From contig NZ_JAEMWU010000001.1 in assembly GCF_017303215.1 (NCBI RefSeq), positions 434,001-498,000 of the forward strand: 64,000 bases of DNA. Reading direction: 5' to 3'. How positions within the stretch are numbered: position 1 is the stretch's first letter; each line of letters starts with the position of its first letter. A program made the position numbers and the translations under genes. The notes under the pieces are model-generated. The model did no database searches and was not told where the DNA came from. It saw nothing but the letters and a program-made list of their open reading frames with translations. Below, in pieces: positions 57,902-64,000 of this stretch. The DNA is from Microbacterium esteraromaticum. Its GTDB lineage: Bacteria; Actinomycetota; Actinomycetes; Actinomycetales; Microbacteriaceae.

Positions 57902-60340
57902 CTATCCCAGCACGATGCGTCCCGCGTGGCCATGGCCGTCGAGCGCGAACTCGACGGTGAGCGGCGACGTCGATACGACCCGCACTCCGGCATCCGCCTC
58001 GACGACGGTCGTCCCGGTGCCCTTCGGCAGGGTCACGCGCGCCACGTCCTGGGTGCGGCTGGGGTCCGCCAGGGCGATCGTCGTGCGCCCGTCGTGCTCG
58101 CGCACGGCGAGCGAGCAGGGTCCGGTGGTCTCGTATCCGCCCGCCGATCCCCCGGCGAAGAAGTTCGCGAGGGTGAGTCCATCGCGCGCCGCACGCACCA
58201 TCTGCGCCACGGCGTTGTTCGCGACGACGGCGACGCTCGGCCGGCCCGACTCGGCGAAGGTCGCGCTGTGCGCGACGTTCGGCATCATCAGGTAGGCGTA
58301 TCCGCCGCCCGACGGGTCGGTGCCGTGGTGGTGGGTGATGGTGACGTAGTCGCGGGTCTTGACCTCGTCGGAGCCGCCCGTGTCGGAGCCCGAGTTGATC
58401 GTGCGCCAGTCGCCCGTGCGCCGCACGACCTGCACGTCGATGTCGCCGCTGACGTTCTCGCCATCGAGCAGCACGTATCCGCCGTGCCCGGCGATGTGCA
58501 CGTTGCGCGAGACGGTCACGGCCGCGTCACCGGCGGTCATCGCGCGGTTGCGGTTGTCGGTGCGGATGCGCGGCACGTCGCCTGCGGGGAATGATCGGTT
58601 CTCGATCGTGGTGAACACGTCGAAGCCGGATGCCGACGTGACCCCCGCACCCAGGCAGACCACCTTGTCATCGAGGAAGAACCACGACTTGCGGGCGCTG
58701 AGGCTCTTGTTGTGGTTCAGGTGGTCCATGCCCTGGACGCCCCAGCGGTCATCGAGAGCAAGACCGCCCGCGAACGGCTGGTACGCCCGGGGGATGCCCG
58801 TGCCGTCGGTCGCGCCGTTCTGGCGCGGTTCTGCGGTGACCGTCGTGCCGGGCAGGCGGTACGGGTCGATGGTCGGCCAGAAGTCGTCGGCGAACTGCCC
58901 GGGGTCGGTGGGGGAGTAGATGAAGGTGAGCCCGTCGCCCTGGTACCAGCCGACGTTGTTCTCGCGGTTGCCCCACTCGTAGCGGCCGATGCGGTTCGAT
59001 GACACGTTGACGACGGCACTGAAGTCGGGGCGGTGGTGCACGAGCCGGTCCTGGTCGCCGAAGGCCTTGGTGTACACCGGCGCCGGCGCCGGAACCACTG
59101 AGTCGTCGCCGAGGACCGAGGTGACCAGCAGCGACTTCGCGACGGTCTGCGAGGGCAGGCCGTACTGCTGCTCGGTGCTGCGCTGCAGCCAGCCCTTCAC
59201 CAGCGACAGGTAGCGGCTGCGGTACGGCTCGCCGGCGCCGGGGGCGAGCAGCAGGATGGCGGTCATGGCGCCGGCACCGTCGACGTAGTCGGGCGCCTTC
59301 TGGCGCGAGACGGCACGCCCGCGCACGGTGTCCATCATGCGACCGTTCCAGATGAACGGTGCGTAGGCGGCTTCGACAGCATCCAGGATCACCGACTTGT
59401 TCGGATCGACGACGTCCCACGTGCTGCCGCCCAATAGCCCGAGGATCTCGGCCAGGCCGCTGAGCGTGACCACACCGTACGTGCCGATGTAGGGCAGGTA
59501 GCCGTGCTGCACGAACGAGCCGTCGGTGTAGAAGCCATCACCCTGCGTGACGTAGCCGAAGACGCTGTTGCGGCCGTCGCCCACGGTGTCGCTGAGGGCG
59601 TCGCGGGCCATCGCGATCTCATCGGGGCGGTTGTCGAGCATGCCGCGAAGCGCGCAGGAGAGTGCCTTGTCGGTGCGGTTGGCACCGGTCTCGGCGAAGG
59701 TGGTGCCCCGGCCTCGCCAGTTGGGGTTGGGTGCGAAGTGGCGCACGGCGCCGAGTAGTGCGGTGCGCACGTCGGCGGGGACGACGTCGTACATCAGCAC
59801 GAGCGTGTCGGCGGCCTTGCGGGGTACGCCGATCTCCCAGAACCACCAGTTGCCGACGCGCGGGTGGCCGGCGACGTAGACGTCGGTGCTGAGGTAAGCG
59901 AGCGCGTCCGCGATGTCGGATGCCAGTGTCGGGTCCTGGTACTGGGCGCAGCCCGCGGTCGAGTAGGCCAGGGCCAGACTGAACAGACGGTTGAAGGTGA
60001 CGCCCATGTTGCCTGAGAGCGTCGAGCCGCTGACGCCGGCGAGGGGCAGGTCAGCCCACACGCCGGGCGCGCCGATCGGGCGCACCATCGCGCTCCACGA
60101 GTCGGCGGTGGCGTCGCTCATCTGTCGCAGCACGTCTGCCAGTTCGGGCACCGAGGCGGCGCTGCCGTCGCCGACGAGCATCACTCGCCGTCGTTCGATG
60201 AGTGCGGCGAGGGGATCGGCGGATGCTGAGGTTGCGGTGCGTGCGAATGCGGCATTCGCGGGCTGGGCGGTCATAGTGACCAGTGCGCCCGCGCCGAGCA
60301 GGGCGAGGAACGCGCGGCGGTTCACGGTGGGGATGGACAT
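57902..60340 (-). CDS. Secreted polysaccharide lyase family 8 (hyaluronan/chondroitin/xanthan lyase-like)
   Basis: An 812-residue exported lyase. A twin-arginine signal, NRRAFLALLGAG at 7-18, ends in an Ala-rich cleavage site near 30. The alpha/alpha toroid domain contains NWWFWEIGVPR (164-174), candidate catalytic N221 in ETGANRTDK, and H279 and Y288 in FVQHGYLPYIGTYG; the nine-residue His-Tyr spacing equals that of known PL8 enzymes. The beta-sandwich half follows from about 400. Enzymes of the family cleave uronic-acid-containing glycans by elimination. A single-gene unit with LacI-type sites upstream; no cell-wall anchor is seen. Confidence 0.9.
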   Translation of the reverse strand: MSIPTVNRRAFLALLGAGALVTMTAQPANAAFARTATSASADPLAALIERRRVMLVGDGSAASVPELADVLRQMSDATADSWSAMVRPIGAPGVWADLPLAGVSGSTLSGNMGVTFNRLFSLALAYSTAGCAQYQDPTLASDIADALAYLSTDVYVAGHPRVGNWWFWEIGVPRKAADTLVLMYDVVPADVRTALLGAVRHFAPNPNWRGRGTTFAETGANRTDKALSCALRGMLDNRPDEIAMARDALSDTVGDGRNSVFGYVTQGDGFYTDGSFVQHGYLPYIGTYGVVTLSGLAEILGLLGGSTWDVVDPNKSVILDAVEAAYAPFIWNGRMMDTVRGRAVSRQKAPDYVDGAGAMTAILLLAPGAGEPYRSRYLSLVKGWLQRSTEQQYGLPSQTVAKSLLVTSVLGDDSVVPAPAPVYTKAFGDQDRLVHHRPDFSAVVNVSSNRIGRYEWGNRENNVGWYQGDGLTFIYSPTDPGQFADDFWPTIDPYRLPGTTVTAEPRQNGATDGTGIPRAYQPFAGGLALDDRWGVQGMDHLNHNKSLSARKSWFFLDDKVVCLGAGVTSASGFDVFTTIENRSFPAGDVPRIRTDNRNRAMTAGDAAVTVSRNVHIAGHGGYVLLDGENVSGDIDVQVVRRTGDWRTINSGSDTGGSDEVKTRDYVTITHHHGTDPSGGGYAYLMMPNVAHSATFAESGRPSVAVVANNAVAQMVRAARDGLTLANFFAGGSAGGYETTGPCSLAVREHDGRTTIALADPSRTQDVARVTLPKGTGTTVVEADAGVRVVSTSPLTVEFALDGHGHAGRIVLG

Positions 60341-60375
60341 CTTCGGCCTCCTGGGGAATCGGCGGAGACACCTAC

Positions 60376-60420
60376 GGTAAACGCTTTCTGTGCTGCTGTA
60401 CAGGGGTTGTGAACGCTTGA
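60376..60420 (-). promoter_or_regulatory. LacI-type operator sequences before the lyase gene
   Basis: GGTAAACGCTTTCTG and, 24 bases further upstream of the lyase, GTGAACGCTTGA share the AACGCTT core of LacI-family operators (CG centre, A/T arms). They lie 36-80 bases before the lyase start. The window's LacI protein recognises a different palindrome by context, so another regulator is likely. Confidence 0.5.
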
Positions 60421-60449
60421 TCCGTTCGGGCGAACGTTCGTTCGCGTGC

Positions 60450-61760
60450 CTACTCGAACTGCCGGGCGTGCGCGGTCCAGCCGGATTCGGTCGGAAGCGA
60501 CCGCAACGGCCGGTTGACCAGCGCCAGCAGCACGGCGATCGCGCAGAGCGCCGCGCAGAAGATGATCGTCGGGGTGCGGCCCGCCCACGCGAGTCCGAAG
60601 CCCGCGATCAGTGGGGCCAGCGGCATCGCGCCCATGCCCAGCACGCCGGCGGCGCTGTTCGCGCGCCCGAGCAGACGTGAGGGTGTGGCGACCATGAAGT
60701 AGCCCATCAGAGCCGCGTTCAGTGCCGGCAGCAGGAACACGGCGCCGGCGAACACGATCGAGATGCCCACCGGGGTGTCGACGACGCTCACGATGCTCGC
60801 GCCCGCCGTGGTGGTGATCAGGCCCAGCAGTACCAGGGTGCCGGTCTTCACGCGCGGCACGAGCAGTGGTGCGACGAGTGCGCCGGCGAGCATGACCGCC
60901 CCGATCACGGCCGACAGCATGCCGATCGTGACCTCGGAGTGGCCGTCCTGCTGCAGCGAGTAGATCACGGTGGTGACCGTCGAGGTCAGGCCCAGGTTGA
61001 TGATCGTGATCAGGACGAGCACGCTGCTCAGGTCGGGCCGCGAGAACAGCCAGCGGAAGCCCTCGCGGATCTCGCGCAGCATCCCCCGGGTGGGGCGCTC
61101 GCCTGCGGCATCCGCATCTGTGCCGGCGTCCGCTGCATTCTCGTCAGGGATCGGATGCTCGGGATCGCGCCGCTCGGCGCGGCCCAGCACCCACGCGGTC
61201 GCGGCGGCGAACGCGTACGCGGCCGTCATGACCGCGCCGACCACCCAGGCGCCGGCGGCGAGCAGCGCACCGCCGAGCGGGCCGCCCGCGAGCTGCAGTG
61301 CGGCGTCGCGCCCCTGGTTGGCGGCCTGCGCCCGGCCCATCGCCTCGTCGGGCACGACCTGCTTCAGCGCGCTTTCGCTCGCCGGCTCGAATAGTCCGGC
61401 GCGCACGCACAGGGCGACCTCGAGCAGGAGCAGGGTGAGAAAGGTCAGCGATTCGAAGAACGCCAGCGCCGTGAAGGCCGCGCCGACGAACGTCGCGATC
61501 AGTGCGCCGACGAGCATCATCGCGATGCGGTTGTGGCGGTCGGCGAGTGCGCCGCCGATGAGTGTCGTGACCAGTCGCGTCGCCATGCCGACGCCGCCGA
61601 TGATGCCGGCCTGAGCCGGGTCATTGGTGACGAAGAGGGCGACGAGCGGGATCGCGAAGCTGAACAGTGTGGTGCCCAGGCCCTTGCCGGTGTCACTGGT
61701 GAGCCAGAGCAGGTAGCGGCGGTTGCTCCAGAGCCGAACAGGGGGCGCTTCGATCGTCAT
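60450..61760 (-). CDS. MFS exporter (DHA3-type, macrolide-efflux-like)
   Basis: A 436-residue, 12-helix major facilitator. LWLTSDTGKGLGTTLFSFAI opens the first helix, GGALADRHNRIAMM is the loop 2-3 motif, and a charged central loop (about 205-240) separates the halves. The pattern resembles DHA3 drug or bacteriocin-self-protection exporters. Divergent from an ArsR-like regulator over a 72-base gap that holds a near-continuous palindrome, implying ligand-induced efflux. Substrate unknown. Confidence 0.87.
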   Translation of the reverse strand: MTIEAPPVRLWSNRRYLLWLTSDTGKGLGTTLFSFAIPLVALFVTNDPAQAGIIGGVGMATRLVTTLIGGALADRHNRIAMMLVGALIATFVGAAFTALAFFESLTFLTLLLLEVALCVRAGLFEPASESALKQVVPDEAMGRAQAANQGRDAALQLAGGPLGGALLAAGAWVVGAVMTAAYAFAAATAWVLGRAERRDPEHPIPDENAADAGTDADAAGERPTRGMLREIREGFRWLFSRPDLSSVLVLITIINLGLTSTVTTVIYSLQQDGHSEVTIGMLSAVIGAVMLAGALVAPLLVPRVKTGTLVLLGLITTTAGASIVSVVDTPVGISIVFAGAVFLLPALNAALMGYFMVATPSRLLGRANSAAGVLGMGAMPLAPLIAGFGLAWAGRTPTIIFCAALCAIAVLLALVNRPLRSLPTESGWTAHARQFE

Positions 61761-61776
61761 GTCGCCAGAGTAACCG

Positions 61777-61812
61777 CGCAAGAAAACTTGCGCAACTAGA
61801 ATTGCGCAAGTT
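61777..61812. promoter_or_regulatory. ArsR-type operator: nested palindromes
   Basis: AACTTGCGCAA (61785-61795) and TTGCGCAAGTT (61802-61812) form a perfect 11-bp inverted repeat with six-base spacer. A second one, CGCAAG/CTTGCG (61777-61792), overlaps its left arm, giving three CTTGCG half-sites in 36 bases. Centred between the MFS exporter and its regulator. TAGACT at 61821 may be the regulator's -10 box, which would give a leaderless transcript. Confidence 0.88.
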
Positions 61813-61832
61813 CTGATGACTAGACTGCGGGG

Positions 61833-62423
61833 ATGGGAAGCGGCTCGGCGGAAGGCAGAAGCGGCGCCGCCGTGATGACCTCGGCGATGCTCAAGGCGCT
61901 CGCCAATCCGTTGCGCCGCCGCATCATCAACGAGCTCGTCCGGCGCGAGTACGCTCGTGCGGCCGACCTGTCGGCCGCACTGGAGGTGCCCGCGAACTCG
62001 CTCAGCTTTCACCTGCGGGTGCTCGCCGAGGCGGGCCTCGTCGAAGAGGACCCCGACCGAGCCCGCGACCGGCGCGACCGGGTCTGGAAGCCCGTCGAGT
62101 TGCACGCGCTCGAACTGGGTACTCCCGAGCAGCCCGTCGCCGACGCAGCTGCGGCGGCCGCTTTCGTGGCGCTCATCGCCGACGAGCATCACGAACTCGT
62201 GCGTCGCGTGGTCACCTGGGCGCCCGAATACACCCAGGGGCGCGATCCCGTCATTCGCGGCACGTTCGAGCAGCGCAACGTCCGGCTCACACGCGCCGAG
62301 CTCATGCAGGTGTTCGAGAAGGTCAGCCAGGTCTTCCGCGAGGCCGAGCAGGCACACGACCGCGACGACCCCGACTCCCTGTTCTGGAACATCGACATCG
62401 TCGCGGCCGACGAGACGATCTGA
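61833..62423 (+). CDS. ArsR-like winged-helix transcriptional regulator
   Basis: A 196-residue regulator. Winged HTH at about 18-75 (LKALANPLRRRIINEL, AADLSAALEVPANSLSFHLR), a basic wing (DRARDRRDRVWK) and a C-terminal helical region of about 110 residues for dimerisation or sensing. No metal-binding CxC motif is present, so it likely senses an organic compound. The ATG at 61833 has almost no leader; an internal ATG at 61875 is possible. It should repress itself and the MFS exporter. Confidence 0.87.
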   Translation: MGSGSAEGRSGAAVMTSAMLKALANPLRRRIINELVRREYARAADLSAALEVPANSLSFHLRVLAEAGLVEEDPDRARDRRDRVWKPVELHALELGTPEQPVADAAAAAAFVALIADEHHELVRRVVTWAPEYTQGRDPVIRGTFEQRNVRLTRAELMQVFEKVSQVFREAEQAHDRDDPDSLFWNIDIVAADETI

Positions 62424-62431
62424 GCAGACGT

Positions 62432-62459
62432 CGGGGCGGATGCTCGTGCATCCGCCCCG
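62432..62459. terminator. Bidirectional terminator
   Basis: A 12-bp perfect stem (CGGGGCGGATGC with its complement) and four-base loop between the convergent regulator and ABC permease genes, nine bases past the regulator stop. Confidence 0.82.
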
Positions 62460-62476
62460 TTCTGTCTGCGTCGCGC

Positions 62477-63163
62477 CTAGGGCGTCGCTCGGCGCAGCGT
62501 CAGGTACGAGATGATCATGAGCGCGCCGACTCCAACCAGGCCCCAGAGGGCGACACCCAACGCGCCGAGTTGTCCGAGTGTGCTGCCGACCTGGCCCCAC
62601 AGCTCGAGACGGGTGATGAGGAACAGTGCGGCCACGAGCAGCAGGCCGATCCCCACGCCCACCACCGTGATCATGAGCGCTCCCCAGCGCTTGTAGATCG
62701 TTGCGCCGGTGAAGCCGACGACGAAGAAGAACAATGCGAGCGTGAAGTAGATCACGAAGGCTCCGCCGGCTCCCGCCGCCCACAGGTCGGGCAGGTAGAA
62801 CACGTACCCGTTCACGCCCCAGCCGTTCGTCAACAGCTCAATGCCGCCACCGATCAGGAACAGCACTCCCATGAAGGCGCTGCCCAGAATCGCGGCGAGC
62901 ATCGTGCCGACGAAGAACTCGCGCCGGGTGATACTGATCGCCTGCGAGAACGGGAAGGTCATTGTCATGGCCGTCATGCCGACCGCGAAGAACACCCACA
63001 GCGGGGCCTGTCCGCCGCCGCCATACTTCGGTGTGTCGACGGGAATCATCGCGTAGATCAGCACCGAGACCAGGACGGCACCGGCGAGCACGATCAGCGG
63101 CACCCAGATGAAGGTGTTCTTGTTGATGAGTTGCAGGCGGACGACGTTGAGCGTGCGAGACAT
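62477..63163 (-). CDS. ABC-type exporter permease
   Basis: A 228-residue membrane protein with six helices: VRLQLINKNTFIWVPLIVLA start, VFFAVGMTAMTMTFPFSQAI, FFVGTMLAAILGSAFMGVLF, and three more, ending in a basic RRATP tail. The layout is that of small ABC-2-like permeases paired with a separate ATPase. The start overlaps the ATPase stop by one base (TGATG). Confidence 0.8.
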   Translation of the reverse strand: MSRTLNVVRLQLINKNTFIWVPLIVLAGAVLVSVLIYAMIPVDTPKYGGGGQAPLWVFFAVGMTAMTMTFPFSQAISITRREFFVGTMLAAILGSAFMGVLFLIGGGIELLTNGWGVNGYVFYLPDLWAAGAGGAFVIYFTLALFFFVVGFTGATIYKRWGALMITVVGVGIGLLLVAALFLITRLELWGQVGSTLGQLGALGVALWGLVGVGALMIISYLTLRRATP

Positions 63164-64000
63164 CAGAGCACTCCTTCGGTGACGGCGGCATCGCGCCGTG
63201 CCGCGTTCTGCGTGAGGCGGACGATGAGTTGCTGCAGCGAGACCGGCGCGAGATCGAGGTCGGCTGCGGCGATGGCGGCGCGGTCGCCGTCGGTGAGGTG
63301 GCCGAGGACGGTGACGGATGCCACGCGGCCGAGCGATTCGCGATGGATGACCTCGCGATCGGCGACCCAGGCCTCGACCTTGGCGGCGTCGCCGACGACC
63401 GTCGAGGCGCGTCCGCGCACAGCATCCGTGTCTTCGTTCAGCAGGATGCGCCCTGCGTCGATCACGATCACCTTCTCGATGAGGCTCGAGACCTCGTCGA
63501 TGAGGTGCGACGACAGGATGATCGTGCGGGGGTGCTCGGCGTAATCCTCAAGCAGGCGGTCATAGAAGAGCTGCCGGGCGACGGCATCCAGACCCAGGTA
63601 CGGTTCGTCGAAGAACGTGATCTCGGCACGGGACGCGAGTCCGATGATCACCCCGACCGCCGAGAGCTGGCCGCGCGACAACTTCTTGATGGCCGTCTTC
63701 ATCGGCAGTTGGAAGTCGGCGATCAGGCGCTCGGCGAACTGCTGATCCCAGTGGCGGAAGAACAACCGGGCGGCTGTGAAGGCGTGCGCGGCTGTGGCGT
63801 CGTCGGGGTACTTCTGGCTTTCGCGCACGAAGCAGATGCGACTGAGAACATCGACGTTCTCGTAAGGGCGCTCGCCGAACACGCGCACGTCGCCCGAGGT
63901 GGCGAAGTTCTGCGCGGTGAGGATTGACATCAACGTGGTCTTGCCGGCGCCGTTGCGGCCGAGCAGGCCATAGATGGTGTTCTTCTCAATCGAGAGCGAG
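63163..64000 (-). CDS. ABC transporter ATP-binding protein, N-terminus beyond window
   Basis: 279 codons are visible; the first codons lie past the right edge. Walker A GRNGAGKTT is encoded at about 63934-63960. Then a Q-loop region FVRESQKYPDD, signature-like KKLSRGQLSAVGVIIGLAS, Walker B EITFFDEPYLGLD, and switch His in IILSSHLIDEV. The signature SRGQL replaces the usual SGGQ, a known variant in YtrB/BcrA-type exporters. Works with the permease coupled downstream; a GntR-type regulator often precedes such pairs but is not visible here. Confidence 0.88.
   Translation of the reverse strand, partial: SLSIEKNTIYGLLGRNGAGKTTLMSILTAQNFATSGDVRVFGERPYENVDVLSRICFVRESQKYPDDATAAHAFTAARLFFRHWDQQFAERLIADFQLPMKTAIKKLSRGQLSAVGVIIGLASRAEITFFDEPYLGLDAVARQLFYDRLLEDYAEHPRTIILSSHLIDEVSSLIEKVIVIDAGRILLNEDTDAVRGRASTVVGDAAKVEAWVADREVIHRESLGRVASVTVLGHLTDGDRAAIAAADLDLAPVSLQQLIVRLTQNAARRDAAVTEGVL

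Overview
The window looks like chromosome of a high-GC actinobacterium of the Microbacteriaceae, most probably Microbacterium or a close relative. This is inferred from GC-rich codon use, an MrpA/MrpB fusion, actinobacterial regulator types, a class-E-sortase-like LAVTG anchor, and frequent GGATGC/GCATCC words. I see no rRNA, tRNA, CRISPR array, phage genes, transposase or replication origin. Gene density is high. No stretch over 300 bases lacks a gene, and many genes overlap by 1 or 4 bases in translationally coupled operons.

Left part (1-13500). A divergent MFS gene / LacI regulator pair shares a 24-bp palindrome. Next is a four-gene coupled cluster (1415-5848): membrane PIG-L deacetylase, ATP-grasp ligase, PgaC-like family 2 glycosyltransferase and a membrane-anchored glycosidase-like protein. 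It reads as an uncharacterised surface-polysaccharide system in which an exposed amine could be modified by the ATP-grasp enzyme. A complete Na+/H+ antiporter operon (mrpA/B fusion, C, D, E, F, G) follows. Then a lone AbiEi-like/DUF559 nuclease-like gene sits between two related palindromic elements, one of which encodes its C-terminus.

Middle part (13500-33000). A penicillin acylase-family hydrolase; a TetR / degenerate ABC-ATPase / YhgE-Pip membrane protein operon with its own operator; argG; a 1398-residue cell-wall adhesin; a BadF-type N-acetylhexosamine kinase; and a seven-gene MoxR/DUF58/VWA (Bat-type) operon.

Right-middle part (33000-49000). A cytochrome P450 coupled to a DUF2804 gene; a trimethylamine-monooxygenase-like flavoprotein; a Pr6Pr membrane protein; purA; a lactonase; an M20 amidohydrolase; a FUSC-like membrane protein; a disulfide-reductase-like flavoprotein; a glycine-betaine/choline-type ABC importer (ATPase, two permeases, lipoprotein) preceded by a possible 10-codon leader peptide; an AI-2E family transporter; and a chorismate mutase.

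Right part (48800-64000). Two divergent ROK regulators, then a coupled sugar operon: SIS isomerase, ROK kinase, PfkB kinase, class II aldolase and DeoR regulator. This resembles the galactosamine/tagatose-6-phosphate route. The PfkB gene carries an in-frame palindromic insertion. Next are a divergent Lrp / D-amino-acid dehydrogenase pair, a secreted family 8 polysaccharide lyase with LacI-type operator sequences, a divergent MFS exporter / ArsR-like regulator pair with a strong palindrome, and an ABC exporter whose ATPase runs off the right edge.

All functions are inferred from motifs and family resemblance by eye. No database search was possible.
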